Shown piece by piece: positions 11,545 to 23,190 of a DNA stretch of 64,000 bases (the first letter of the stretch is position 1; each line of letters begins with the position of its first letter). Source of the stretch: Brachypterus glaber (taxonomy: Eukaryota > Arthropoda > Insecta > Coleoptera > Kateretidae); the NCBI GenBank assembly GCA_958510825.1, contig OY294051.1:27329265-27393264 (forward strand), written 5' to 3'. Both the position numbers and the translations under genes were made by a program. The notes below the pieces were generated by a model, which saw nothing but the letters and a program-made list of their open reading frames with translations, did no database searches and was not told where the DNA came from.

Positions 11545-12771
11545 TTATTATACTCCTCACAGCTTCACAGCAGAGAATTATCCGAAGAAAATATTTGTCC
11601 AAAATCAAAAATTTTTGAACCAAAGTGCCTTATATACAATTCTAAACAACTTTTAAAAATGTCCGTTGTCACGTTTTCTCGTCCACACGATAACTCGAGA
11701 AAGAATAATCCGATCGACTTTACTATGACTATTTTTAGGAAAAATTAATCAGGTAACGGCCCGATGCCTATTGAAATTGAAAGAATCCCCCCACAAAAAA
11801 TTATGCGGGGTTAGACAATTAAAAAAAATGGAAAATAGTGGAAGAAAATTTTATCTAAGACAAATAGTTCCAGATTTGAAAAAAAAAAACATCAACCTGG
11901 GAAATTGCCAGTGGAAATTAACTTCCTAAAAAATTGAAAAATTTGGCTGACATACATCTCTACTCATCACATCTCTACACACACACACATCTCTACTCAA
12001 ACACATCTATACTCACACATATATCTACTCACACACATCTCTACTCATTGTCATATACATTTATTTGATTAAAACTAGGATACCATGGCAGAACAAAGTG
12101 CTCACTAAATTTTATTTAATATTTTTTTCGTAGATTAGCTTATAAGTTTATTTATTGGAAACAAATTTTTCCTAATTCCATGTTACTATTACTAGTAATT
12201 AACCTCATAATAAATTTTGGTTTCAATAAACAAATTTATAACAGAATAACAGAAAAAATATTAAATTAATTTAGATTAGTGCTTTGTTCCGCCATGGTAT
12301 CCTAGTTTTAATTAAATAAATGTCAAAGTATATGACAATGAGTAGAGATGTGTGTGAGTAGAGATATGTGCGAGTAGAAATGTGTTTGAGTAGAGTTGTG
12401 TGAGTAGAGATGTGTGTGAGTAGAAATTTGTGTGAGTAGAGATGTGCGTGAGTAGAGATGTGCTTGAGTAGAGATATGATGAGTAGAGATGTGTCACCCA
12501 AAAAAATAAGTAAATAGAAGAAAACGTGCTATTAGTGTGATATTTTCAGGAAAATTACCTTTATTAAAAGAGTCAATTGTACGAAATTTAATGAAAAAAA
12601 ATCAATTAAAAAACAAAATGGCTATAGGGGGCACCACTTAAAGATTAAAAATTGAGATATTTATTAGGTTTAACTTAAAATGTCACCATGAAAAAAAATA
12701 CCTGCAACTGCGAGGACTGTTCGCCGAGGAGTATAATATAGAATGCTAAGCATTATATATCTTCACGGCTG
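11545..12771. mobile_element. F6 element, copy A (split by insertion)
   Basis: It starts ACTCCTCACAGCTTCACAGC and ends with the hairpin and ATCTTCACGGCTGG. Landmarks in order are TTTTAAAAATGTCCGTTGTC, a GAATCCCCCCAC segment, AGGAAAATTACCTTTATTAA and GGCTATAGGGGGCACCACTT. The same order appears in the larger copy at 25866-29645. A minisatellite-armed TIR element (11947-12498) has inserted inside it. The family is non-coding as far as can be seen. Confidence 0.55.
11947..12498. mobile_element. TIR element with 14-bp minisatellite arms
   Basis: The left arm (about 11953-12048) consists of about seven ACACATCTCTACTC units. The right arm (about 12338-12492) has about eleven in inverse orientation. 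Inside them CATATACATTTATTTGATTA, AAACTAGGATACCATGGC and AAAGTGCTCACTAAAT pair with inverses at 12270-12335. The outer tip TGACACATCTCTACTCATCA is shared. The two Ser/Thr/His-rich minus-strand frames over the array are translated minisatellite, not genes. Confidence 0.7.
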
Positions 12772-13150
12772 GTTTCAACATTGTTCCTGTTCATCATCTT
12801 CCAAGATTTTTATTTTCATGCTACTTATAAGGAAAGCAAAAAATACAACTACGATTAATGTTTATTTATAAAATATTTTATAAATAAATATAAGTAATTT
12901 ATTTATTAATAAACATAATTTATTTATGTGTTAATTGTGATAATCAATAAATACAAGGTAAGTATGATTAACGATGGGCTTAGTTTTAATATTATAAATA
13001 TGCATATTCTTTTAATTTTCGTTAGTCGGGAACTAAACGGATTACAAACCATTAACTTTAAAATCAAGTTTTTCGTCACAATATTCTGCACTTTAAAAAT
13101 CGGGACGCCACTGGGCCTATCTTCGCGCGCGATCGCTCAGAATCTTTAAA
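12772..13150. other. AT-rich stretch, no gene seen
   Basis: Mostly A/T with an ATTTATTTAT-like palindromic patch at about 12850-12925. A small GC-richer patch (GGGACGCCACTGGGCCTATC) lies at about 13099, just before the pogo-like end. No protein signature is seen. Confidence 0.4.
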
Positions 13151-13159
13151 TTTCGTTGC

Positions 13160-13249
13160 GCCGTAAGTCGTTTTTTCTTTAACTCGAAATCTCTCTAACT
13201 CGAACTAATTTCGCGGTCCCTTGAGTTTCGAGTTTAGGAGTTTCCACTG
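13160..13249. mobile_element. Pogo/Tigger-like transposon end
   Basis: AACTCGAAATCTCTCTAACT, then TCGCGGTCCCTTGAGTTTCG, then a GAGTTTCCACTG tip followed by TA. Repeated 'ACTCGAA' motifs, a 'CGCGGTCCC' core and a terminal CACTG-TA are typical of pogo/Tigger terminal regions. Only one end is visible and no transposase is present. Confidence 0.5.
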
Positions 13250-13254
13250 TATAT

Positions 13255-14148
13255 GGAATTTTTGATTCAGGGTAAAGATTATGGAAATTTGAAAACCGTT
13301 GAGACGTATAAAAAATCCTAAAATAAATTTTTTTTAGTACTGTATAATATTTTCTTGACTATTTCACAAACAATATATAGGCCAATCAAAACCTTGCATT
13401 TTCTTGGCCAATCAGATCAAAATGAATCTGATAATGTTTGCACATGTGCAATTATCACTTGGTTACTATGGAAACAAGAAACTAACAGTTACTGACATCT
13501 TAATAAATGTTATATTTTTGCAAAATGTGTTTTTAACTTGTGAAGCTTACCTTTAGTTGATTTATTTTTATTGATAAGCAATATAAATGCTTACTTTATT
13601 ACCGAAACATCCTAGGTATAAACCCTAATTAATTTCAGATAATATATTATATTTTACGCACTTTCCATCTTAAAAGCTTTACATCACTGATATTCATAAA
13701 TTTTAATTTATTTAATTGAATCTTTGTATTAAAAACAGGCCACTCAAAACTAATTTAAAGACTTATTTTTTAAAAATATATTTACTTTAAAGAAGTAAAT
13801 AATTTACTTCTTTTAAATGACGGAAATCAAAACATAAAATGACTGCGCTGGTACCAGTACAGCGTTGCCAAACTTTATTATAAACCGGTCGCAAATTGTT
13901 TTTTTTACGGGTGGAAACAACCGTTATTTTATTTCTTTTCAGTTGAAAACTAAACTTTTTAAACAAAAACAGCAATGATTTTTATTTAAATGCTAAAATA
14001 TATGATAACAACTATTTTATTGGAATAATCTCAAGCATAAAATATCCCTCAAGCTAAGTTAGACTTGCCAACATTCGCGAACAAGTGAACATCATGGTTT
14101 TAAAAAACTTCCTTATTTTGTTTGTGAAATAGTCTTTCAAAATACCAT
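13255..14148. other. AT-rich stretch, no gene seen
   Basis: No recognisable protein or strong repeat. An isolated 'TACCAGTACAGCGTTGCCAA' patch lies at about 13851. AGAAGTAAATAATTTACTTCTTTTA at about 13790-13814 is a small perfect hairpin. Confidence 0.4.
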
Positions 14149-14348
14149 TCGTGAATGTTGAATTATACATAATTTTTTTACTGTATATAAAAAACATTTT
14201 GCTTAAGGAAATTGTTTTCGTGCATTTTTCGTCAAAATTCCTCGAACTGCTGTCTCGGAATTTTGTAACACGAAAAATGCACTCAAACAATTGCCAAGCA
14301 AAATATTTTTTTAATACAGTAAAAAAATTATCGATAATTCAACATGCA
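14149..14348. repeat. 200-bp near-perfect palindrome
   Basis: GTGAATGTTGAATTAT at the left pairs with ATAATTCAACATGCAC at the right, and TTTTTTTACTGTAT and TTTCGTGCATTTTTCG pair with their inverses. The centre is near 14248 (GAACTGCTGTC). The short frames on either strand here are mirror images of each other and are not genes. Confidence 0.75.
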
Positions 14349-14807
14349 CTTATGATATTACTACTGAAAACAACGAGTAATATTTTCACACCTACTACAA
14401 TGGAACAATAAAAGCTCATAATATGATTATAAGTAACATCAAAGATATGTAATTGGATTTAGGCCAAGATCTGACATACTTTAAGGTAGTTCAAAATACA
14501 AAAAGCCCATACATTACAAAATCTTACTTTATGGAAATATTTTTACCCCAATTTCAGCGACATTTTCATCATTATGGTCTTCGTCTCTTAAAAAACCGCC
14601 TGGACTCGTCCGGCGCTGTTATTTATAATTATACAACTATAGATTGCCTCTTAGGCAATGCCTAGTTTTGTAAGACCCTCGGCCAAAAGCCAAAAAAGAA
14701 GCTTCATTCAAAGGGTTATGCTTTTCATCTGTGCGTGAGTTTGTTTGCTTGTACGTTCCCCCTCGTATCTCTAAACTGAGTTAACTCATTTGAATGCTTT
14801 TTTTTAA

Positions 14808-15130
14808 TGGGATGATTGGTGTAGTGGTCTACCGCTTATGTACATGACAAGTCTACTAGCCAACTAGCGTGAGTTCGATTATCACTGGCGCCGATTTGCC
14901 TTTTTCAGTTAATTAATAATTAAAATTTGGCGAAGGCGATAAGTGAAGCGGGCACTCTCTAGAAACTGGTTCAAAAGTCAGTATAAGCTGGGTGTTCCCT
15001 CTACTACTAGCCCACACAAGTCCTGGACTTAGGGGATGCTTAATTAAGTAGAATAGTACGAGGTTAAACAAACATGTAATATGATGTAAACTAAGATGGT
15101 TATAGGTTACGATAAAATTTAAAGAATCCC
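14808..15130 (+). mobile_element. tRNA-derived SINE
   Basis: The tRNA-like head starts GGGATGATTGGTGTAGTGGT. TGGTGTAGTGG matches the pol III A box (TRGYnnAnnnG). About 50 bases later GTGAGTTCGATTATCAC is a B-box-like element. A body follows with TTTGGCGAAGGCGATAAGTG, AAGCTGGGTGTTCCCTCTAC and CACACAAGTCCTGGACTTAG. The 3' boundary is uncertain and I placed it where the AT-rich tail begins. No duplication is recognised. Confidence 0.6.
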
Positions 15131-16012
15131 CCTCCCTAAAATAAAAAAGTGTAACTTTCAAAATAACTATAGTTATTATGATACATAGAATTAACTCTTC
15201 CATACTACCTAATATCAGATTATATGCAAAAAATTGTATCTGTGTTATAGTATAATCCATATGGTTCCCGAGTTATTGAATAAGAATACAATTTTGGGCG
15301 CCGATTTTAGAGAATCGGAGCTTTCAGAGCCGTTGCCATGGAGGGGCTCAGAAGAACATCCCCCACGAGATCGAAAAAGTTGGTAAATTAAAGTAGAGGA
15401 AAATGTTTGATAATTTTTCACCTGAAAAGGTTGGTAATTTTTTAATCGAAAAGTTGGCAAAAGATGCTTTCACCCCCCAATAAATTGCCTTCGCTACGGC
15501 TCTGGTAGATTCTTTTACTTTAGTAGTCATTTTATCAGAAGAATTTTCAAATTTTTTAACCTGTTTTTGAAAATAAAAACTTGCCAGCTTGTTATCAAAA
15601 AAGATTAAATTTTGCAGTATTTAGGTACTCATTCATTTGGAAAACATATTAATTTGAAATATATAATCTCATTTTATAATAAGTTTTTTAGTTGTTTTTA
15701 AGTTAATATTCAATAGACCATGAATATTTGTAAAGATGCATATTCATTTAAAATACATAGGCACCGACTTTCCATAACTCCAGGGGGGCTCAAAATTTTT
15801 TGAAATAAAAAATATATTAAAGTTTTAAATTTATACTAAATAAAAAAGAAAACTAAAAATGTAATAAAAATACATAAAATTATGTATGTTATACAAAATG
15901 AACAAACTTAACCATGTACCGCATCGTGTTCCCATTTGGGAACATAACTTTATAGATGGCACTTGAAAGTTATGTTTCCAAAATGAGCGGTGGTTTTTGA
16001 CAAAAAAAGATA
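15131..16012. other. Repeat-like intergenic DNA, no gene
   Basis: Contains AAGTTGGTAAATT and GTTGGTAATTTTTTAATC variants (15378-15445) that recall 43690-43950. CCATAACTCCAGGGGGGCTC at 15773 is related to the AGGCGTAAC-tipped elements. TGTTCCCATTTGGGAACATAA at about 15928 is a short perfect hairpin. No coding signature is seen. Confidence 0.4.
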
Positions 16013-16147
16013 TAGGGCAACCCGGGTCGGAACGGGATGGTTAACGTTTATGGCAAGCTATTAGGATGAATTGAAGAAAACCTTAAAAAATTGTTAAATT
16101 ATTAAAAAATTGAGTTATCCCGTTCTGCCCCATACCCGGGGCATAAT
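16013..16147. repeat. GC-rich tipped inverted repeat
   Basis: CAACCCGGGTCGGAACGGGAT at the left pairs with ATCCCGTTCTGCCCCATACC and CGGGG at the right across an AT-rich loop. Its total length is about 135 bp. Confidence 0.6.
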
Positions 16148-16428
16148 GGGATATGTTATATAAATATCGAGATTCTTTAATTTTACGGTGATAGCTTTCG
16201 CATCACGTTAAATGTTCTCTGTGGACAAGGTTTGCCTGTCAGTTTTCCTTTTGTAGTGACGCACAGCAAATTTTTTTTTCTATTTTTTCGATTCTAGTTT
16301 CCATAGTACGGTCCATGTTCTCTGAGAAACAGTTTGGTTTGCAGTTTTTTTTACTTCTGTTAATTTTCGGCCTTTTTTAATTCAATGAATTAAAACTCAA
16401 GTTTTAAAAATTCAAATAAAAAAAAAAT

Positions 16429-18030
16429 AAGAAAGCCGTAGCACCGCAGGTAAAAAATTTTACAACTGTCTGGTCTATTTAAATTTGAAAACAGTGGTAT
16501 AAGTTCTAACGCCATAGGCGAAAATATTGACAAATTTCAAGCTTAGGTTTTATAAAGTCCAATAAAAAAGAACGTATAAAAGCTATAGCGCCGCAGGCGA
16601 TTTTTTTTAGTAATGTTATAGTCTATTTTAATTTTAAATGTGTATTTAAAGTTTAAATGCATTTTATAAATTTTATAAATTTTATAGTCTATTTGAATTT
16701 TAGAAGTATTACTATTTAAAGTTTAAATACAAGAAAACTGTAGCGCCGCAGGCGAAAATTTTTACGAATTTCAAGCTGTAGGGTCGACTTGGAAAAGAGC
16801 CTGTATATTTGCTTCGCTTTGTGCCCTTATCGTTCTGGGGGAGTAAAAAAGCTATAGCGCCGCAGGCGATTTTTTTTAGAAATGTTATAGTCTATTTTCA
16901 TTTTAAAAGAGTATTTAAAGTTTAAATGCAACAAAACTCTAGACCGGCAGGCGAAAATTTTTACGAATTTGAAGGTGTATGGTCGACTTGGAAAAGAGCC
17001 TGCATATTTGCTTCGCTTTGTGTCCTTATCGTTCTGGCGGAGTAAAAAAGCTATAGCGCCGCAGGCGAATTTGTTTAGAAATGTTATAGTCTATTTTAAT
17101 TTTATAAGCATATTTAAAGTTTAAATGCAAAAAAAAACTCTAGCGCCGCAGCCGAAATTTTTTACGAATTTGAAGGTGTATGGTCTACTTGGAAAACAGC
17201 ATGCATATTTGCTTCGTTTTGTGCCCTTATCGTTCTGGGGGAGTAAAAAAGTTATAGCGCCGTAGGCGAATTTTTTTTAGAAATTTTTCTAGTCTATTTT
17301 AATTTTAAAAGTGTTACTATTTAAAGTTTAAATGCAAGAAAACTTTAGCGCCATGGCGAAAATTTTTACGAATTTGAATCTGTATGGTCCACTTGGAAAA
17401 CAGCGTGCATATTTGCTTCGCTTTGTGCCCTTATCCTTCTGGGGGAGTAAAAAAGCTAGTTTTATAGTCTATTTTAATTTTAAAAGTGTATTTGAAGTTT
17501 AAATGTAAGAAAACTCTAGCGCCGCAGGCGAAAATTTTTACGAATTTGAATCTGTGTGGTGCACTTGGAAAAGAGCGTGCATATTTGCTTCGTTTTGTGC
17601 CTTTATCGTTCTGGGGGAGTAAAAAAGCTATAGCGCCGCAGGCGAATTTTTTTAGAAATGTTATAGTCTATTTTAATTTTAAAAGTGTATTTAAAGTTTA
17701 AATGCAAGAAAACTCTAGCGCCGCAGGCAATTTTTTTTACGAATTTGAAGGTGTAAAAAGTCCACTTGGAAAAGAGCATGCATATATGCTTCACTTTGTG
17801 CCCTTATCATTCTGGGGGAATAAAAAAGCTCTAGCGCCGCAGGCGATTTTTTTTATAAATGTTATAGTCTATTTTAATTTTAAAAGTGTATTTAGGGTTT
17901 AAATGCAAAAAGACTGTAGCGCCGCAGGCGAAAATTTTTACGAATTTGAAGGTGTATGGTCGACTTGGAAAAGAGCCTGCATATTTGCTTCGCTTTGTGT
18001 CCTTATCGTTCTGGGGGAGTAAAAATAAAG
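16429..18030 (+). repeat. F8 satellite array, ~200-bp period
   Basis: The landmark ATATTTGCTTCG starts at 16805, 17004, 17205, 17409, 17581, 17782 (one base changed) and 17981. Spacings are 199, 201, 204, 172, 201 and 199. Each unit has two halves that both contain GCGCCGCAGGCG. One is followed by TTTTTTAGAAATGTTATAG, the other by AAAATTTTTACGAATTTGAA. Before 16800 the units are shorter and more diverged. One unit is 30 bp short. Related monomers lie inside the element at 23868-24891. Open frames here are repeat-encoded and not genes. Confidence 0.9.
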
Positions 18031-18059
18031 TATAAACTATTTATTATAAACCAAAAGAA

Positions 18060-18195
18060 ACTATCAACGCCGTGCCTTGAACCGGGGCCCTGGAGAAGCT
18101 TTAAAATTTTTTAGATTTTCGTATAAAATTTTAGGATTTCGGGGGGGGGGGGGGCGAACCCCTCGCCCCCCCCCCCTGGATACGGCCTTGATAAT
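18060..18195. repeat. Inverted repeat with G14/C11 hairpin
   Basis: G14 at 18141-18154 and C11 at 18166-18176 face each other across an 11-base loop, inside CGAACCCCTCG. Outer sequences ATCAACGCCGTGCCTTGAAC and GGATACGGCCTTGAT are weak inverse matches. It directly follows the F8 array, which parallels the F8-bearing TIR element at 23868-24891. Confidence 0.55.
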
Positions 18196-19439
18196 ACAGA
18201 CCTCCATCAAATTTTCTTTTTGGAAGTTTATATTTTACCTCACATCACAATAAACCACATCGAAAATATTTAAATATTTTTATAGAGAAGTTTAAGACGA
18301 GATTGTGACCAGGTGTGGGTCCAGGCATAAAAAGTGACAAAATTTTGAATTTTTGCATTCGCCCATTTTTGACACTCCTGATTTTGAATATAATATTAAA
18401 AAATATTTTTAAAAAATCGGACACATTAGATTTAATATCTATAGAGTGGTTCATTTTTTTAAACATTTAACATATAGGCACTTTTTGAGAATCTTAATGT
18501 GGGTTAATACTTAAATTTCCTAATTTAAAATTACGAATGGCGGATCAAGTTAAATCCACCAATTTGAAATTTCAATTTTCAATAATGAATGCGGGTTCAA
18601 TCATCAAAAAAAAAATTTAAAGAAGAATGACAAATGAGAAAACAAACCAGACATTTTCTGCCCTCTTTTAGGATAAAAGTGTGTACAGTAATTCACCTGT
18701 TTTTTACCATATTTACATATTATTATAACTTTTTGATTTTTTTGTTTTTTTTTTCTAAATTACTTAAATTGTTTCCATTCTTTTTTTTAATAAGTTATAT
18801 AAGTATAAAGTTCAAAAAAAAATTAACCTTCATTGATATAATTTTAAGTGTTAATTTGTAACATCCTTGAATTGAAATATCCAGTGATAGGAAATTTTGC
18901 CAAAACCTATATTTTTTATAAAAAAAAAAATAATTATTATTTCTATTTATCTAAACACAGTGTTCTTGAATGAGGAACCGATGAACATGACAAACCAAAT
19001 TATGCTCAAATTGTGATAGTAAGGTATCTGAGGATAACAAGTCTGCATTACACAAACCATATTCTAAATGTAATTGAGTGAATTAGTTCTTGAGTTATAT
19101 TCTAAAAATGCCCCTTAAAAGAGCTCTAGCTTCCTTATAAGACAATGAAACAATTTTCTCACTTTTTGACTATAAATCAGCTGTCAAATTATTTTTTATT
19201 GACTCGTATTTTTTAATAAACATGAAAATCGTGCAAAGACTTGCATTAACGAATGCCTGAATTTCTGTAATGCAGATCTGTAATCATCAGACAGCTTTAA
19301 ATGAAGTTTAAGACCACCGTGTAACTGAATTATAATTAATTTTTTTATTGATATTTAATATTGAATACAATACTTAATTGTCAATTATTGTAATTTATTT
19401 TTATTGAATAAATAAACTAATAAACTAATTTATAATTTA
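18196..19439. other. AT-rich stretch, no gene seen
   Basis: Low-complexity T-rich frames (for example 18634-18861) have no protein signature. CAAGTCTGCATTACA at 19040 and its inverse TGTAATGCAGATCTG at 19266 form a loose inverted pair around a 210-bp loop. Poly-AT dominates 19320-19440. Confidence 0.4.
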
Positions 19440-19515
19440 TTTATAAAAAGTCGTAAAGGTATGGAATGCTACGCACTCTATAGTACACTCTTCAAAGCAG
19501 ATATTATATTGCGTT
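19440..19515 (-). repeat. F6 terminal segment (reverse)
   Basis: Reads AGTCGTAAAGGTATGGAATG, then a hairpin around GAATGCTACGCACTC, then ATAGTACACTCTTC. This is the inverse of the F6 end that carries TTCACGGCTTG, joined to the CTCCTC motif. It is a solo end with no element body beside it. Confidence 0.5.
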
Positions 19516-19627
19516 TTTCCAAATACTTATTAAACCCAGGTTAAAATTATTAAAAGATAAATAAAAATACACTGCACAGTGAAAAAACTTTCTCATTTTT
19601 CACCTTTGCTCATGAAATGGATTTTCT

Positions 19628-20063
19628 AACTACCCCCCGCCCCTTAGAGGCGTGCCTAGACGGACAAAATATGTGAGGCTTAACACATTTTTGCCCCAAA
19701 CTTTTTTATGTATATATATATATTTTATTTTTTGTAATATAGATTCCTTCAGTAAAAATACATAAAAAATGTCATATAGTGTAACACTGTAGGAATAACC
19801 GTTAAAAAAAAATCAATTAAGAGGAAGTAACATTTTGTGCCACTAAAAATTTTACTTTTTAAAAGGCTATATCTCCTTTAATATTAAATTTAGGTGTTTT
19901 GGTGAAGAATACTTTTTGTTTTTGTTCCCGATTCAATATTCAAAAGTCATCTTCGAAGGGGTCCCTTAGGGTTCATTTCCGGACCAACTTTTATTGAACT
20001 TTTTTTAATATTTAACGTAGAATCACCCCTTAAATTTATCGAACTTATTTCTAAATAACCCTG
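19628..20063 (-). mobile_element. F4 element, copy 2 (truncated, inverse)
   Basis: Matches the reverse complement of 55185-55670: GGACAAAATATGTGAGGCTT, TTTTTGCCCCAAACTTTTTT, GTAACATTTTGTGCCAC, then CATTTCCGGACCAAC and the terminal ACCCTG followed by TA. The opposite end is missing. Confidence 0.65.
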
Positions 20064-20633
20064 TATTTTTGACGATTTGGAAAAATTTGAAACTACCGTA
20101 TTTTACTCTTCTAGAGCTTGTGCGATGTGAATAGTATTAAAACAAAAAAAAAAGATTATTTGTAGAAGATTTGGATGAACTACTAAAATCAAGGCTTGTG
20201 CATAATTTAGGTCGCTTTTTTCGATAATTCAAGGATTTATATCCTTAACAAAAGTTAAACTTGGTCAACCACAAGAAAAAATTTCCTGTTTAAATTTTAT
20301 AATTATGTTTTTTTTATAAAAAAAATCAGGATAAGAAATGTATACATTTAGTAAGTTAATAGAATGATTTTAGTTTCTGTACCTTCTGCCATGTATACAT
20401 GTATCCGGCTAAAAAGCCAACATATGTCTATTTGCGAAATATATTTTGGAAAAGTTACAGAAATTTACGTTGGCAACTATTTTAAGATTAATTTACCCAT
20501 TTTAACCCTTAAACCGTACCCATGTTAAAATGCACTTATTTACTATATGCCATATTTACCCAAAAGTAGGAGTTAAAATATTAGTTAGGTAGAAATTAAA
20601 ACGAGGGTCTATTTTTTCCTAGCTTTATTTATT

Positions 20634-20675
20634 GAGGACGCGTTTCGGAGTCTAACACGACTCCATTTTCAGCTC
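20634..20675 (-). ncRNA. Degenerate hammerhead-like motif
   Basis: On the minus strand, CTGAAAA (20672-20666) replaces CUGANGA, losing the conserved G8. One unpaired U follows, then helix II GGAGTC with GACTCC, GAA (20646-20644), a two-pair helix III in ACGCGT, C17 at 20637 and a three-pair helix I (GAG with CTC). The layout matches 34762-34802. It is probably inactive. An AAT microsatellite lies 30 bases to the right. Confidence 0.45.
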
Positions 20676-20702
20676 GAAAGACTAAAATAAGAAAAACAAA
20701 AC

Positions 20703-20734
<32 letters not shown>
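20703..20734. repeat. AAT microsatellite
   Basis: About ten AAT units. It sits beside the hammerhead-like motif and could be the tail of a retroposed copy. Confidence 0.9.
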
Positions 20735-20735
<1 letters not shown>

Positions 20736-21469
20736 GACTAGTATAACGAGTCTAAAAGTGTAAATAACCTCTAATCTACTTGAAATAAGTCAACTTACAA
20801 TAGTTAATCAAGATTTGTCCCAAATAATATACATGAACAATCGTAAAATGTATAGGACACGAAAAAACGAAAAACAATTGCCAAAATGGCTTGTTAAAGG
20901 AATGTTAAATGTGCGAGTGGAAAGAAAGCCTTTTCCGCACGCACAAATATTGTATAATTTTTTAATTGCGTAGTATTACTCTTGTTCTATTTATTCATAA
21001 TATTATAAAAATGTTTAAATTTTTTACCTGTTAATTTATTTTCTTATTGAAAATTTTTAAAAATAATATGTATTTCGATTTATTTGATAAAATATAAAAG
21101 TATATTTTATTTTAACCCTGCGTTTAGGAAAAGTATTGTTCCTAAAGCATGCGTAAAGAGGCTTTTCCGCACTTGTTAGGAAAATAGCTATTTCAACACT
21201 TTAACTTAAATCAACTTTCTATAGTATCATATACCAGTAAAAAGCGGCAATAACTACGGAGAATGTGTACGCTATTAATATACAATACGTGTACGTCTTG
21301 TCGCTCCGATTAATTAATAACTGATACCTGAAAAAACAGTAACTGCTGCCTTTTGAATGCCCGGGACTAAAATTCTAACATAAGAAAAATTTACGCTAAA
21401 TAAAAAATGTAACCGCTTTTTTAAACTTTTAAGTGTATAAAAAATAGAAAAATTTAATCAATAGCTATT
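20735..21469. other. AT-rich stretch, no gene seen
   Basis: A 'GGCTTTTCCGCAC' motif occurs at about 21151 and, as GCCTTTTCCGCAC, at 20928, near small inverse partners. No coding signature is seen. Confidence 0.4.
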
Positions 21470-22311
21470 GACTATAGACAAAAAGCCTTGATTCTTAATT
21501 AAGAGCCCCGAGGAATATCTATGTTGAAATTGTAATAAATGCAATAAATGCACACGGGCTCATATATTTTAAAGGGTAGTAGTGGATGGCAACATCGGGT
21601 AATTTGCGTAAGGGGTTCCCGCTATCTTGAAAATTAGTGCGGTTATCTCGCTTAATATGCATCTTACGATAAAAATACGTATAACCAGTTTTTTTAAGGA
21701 GAAAATTTCCAAGAATTTCACATTTTTTTATTATAACAATCGATTTATAAATATTCAAAAATTATCATGTTGGGGGTGAAATTGTTTTTCAGCCAAATTA
21801 TTCATTGGAGAATATTAAATATTAAAAGTGGTTATTAGCAAACTTGTAGCTCTTGAAATTCTCTATAATTTTCATATATTATAAATATTGTTAGGTTACA
21901 GAAGGCGCTGAAACTCGAGCTGCCCCCTCTGTAACTGTATCAAAATAATTCATAATATATGAAACTTTCAAGAGCTGGACATTTGCTCATAAGCACTTTT
22001 ACCCTCCGATTAATAATTTGGCTGAAAAATCGAAAAAACTTCACCTCCAACATTTTTATTTTTGAATATAACTCGATTGATATAATAAAAAAATGATCTT
22101 TATAAAAATTGTTGGAAATTTGCTTCTTAACAAGATTGGTTAAATGCATTTTTATCGTAATTCAAGAAAGCGCACACTCCTTACGCAAATCACCCGGTGA
22201 AAAACTAACAGGATTGTTCTGTCACCATCCACTACTACCCTTTAAAATATCAGCCCCTTGTATTGCAATTTCAACATAGAAATTCCTCGTTACTTGAATG
22301 GACTATAATCT
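21470..22311. mobile_element. F3 long foldback element, copy 1
   Basis: Near-full palindrome. AGGGTAGTAGTGGATGG at the left pairs with CCATCCACTACTACCCTTTA at the right. TGTAGCTCTTGAAATTCTCT pairs with CAAGAGCT near the centre. The hinge lies around CTCGAGCTGCCCCCTCTGTA. The right tip reads TTGAATGGACTATA. Tip order follows the other F3 copies. No transposase frame is seen. Confidence 0.8.
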
Positions 22312-22950
22312 TACTCCTTATAATCAATTAAATATTTATAACCCAAAATTTATCGATATGCCTGATCTAGAACAATTAAGGTAGGTTGATATCACATAAT
22401 TATTCTGTAATTAATTAAAACTATAATAAATGTGGGAATTACATAAGTGAAAGTGCCTTGTTCCGTGCCGTTATGGGAACTTTCTCTGTTATGTGTATAT
22501 TTTTTTTTTAGCACTGCAAACCAACATTTTTACTTTTAGTGACATTTCTATGTTGCGTATATGGGTTTAATAAAATTATATGTCCAGATACTTTGTAAGA
22601 TATATTTCAAACTATGGTGAAGTTTGTTCAGGAATGGATCAAAAACATTTTTTCCAAGGTGATTTTCGAAAATAATTCTCCAAGATGCAAAAGATTCTAC
22701 AATCTTGTACAATCTCTTGAGAACATTAAAAATTAAATATAAAACTGAGTTCAGGCGTATAAAGTAATTCATTTTTTTTTAATTATAAACTTTTAGTCCC
22801 AGCATTATTAAAAAAAAAAAATAATAAAAATACGTTATTATATAGGTACTTTAAGAGCTTTCAAATGCTGATCACAAAAAATGCCCCATAAATTAAGGTC
22901 CCTAATACCGCCCTACCCTAGGTTGTTAGAGTGGGTATATTTATTTTAAC
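22312..22950. other. AT-rich stretch, no gene seen
   Basis: No recognisable protein or strong repeat before the hexanucleotide array. Confidence 0.4.

Positions 22951-23190
<240 letters not shown>

Noticed and set aside
12735..12771. Helitron 3' end
   Set aside because: A small hairpin is present near the terminus, but no CTRR end or 5' TC could be placed, so it is reported only as a recurring hairpin.
14870..14895. Functional tRNA gene
   Set aside because: A- and B-box-like sequences are present but no cloverleaf closes, and a SINE body follows directly.
16429..18030. CRISPR array
   Set aside because: Repeats are ~200-bp satellite monomers in eukaryotic-type DNA. There are no short repeats with unique spacers of even length and no cas genes.
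19260..19300. Another hammerhead (CTGATGA on the minus strand)
   Set aside because: The bases after CTGATGA do not form helix II with those before the nearest GAAA.
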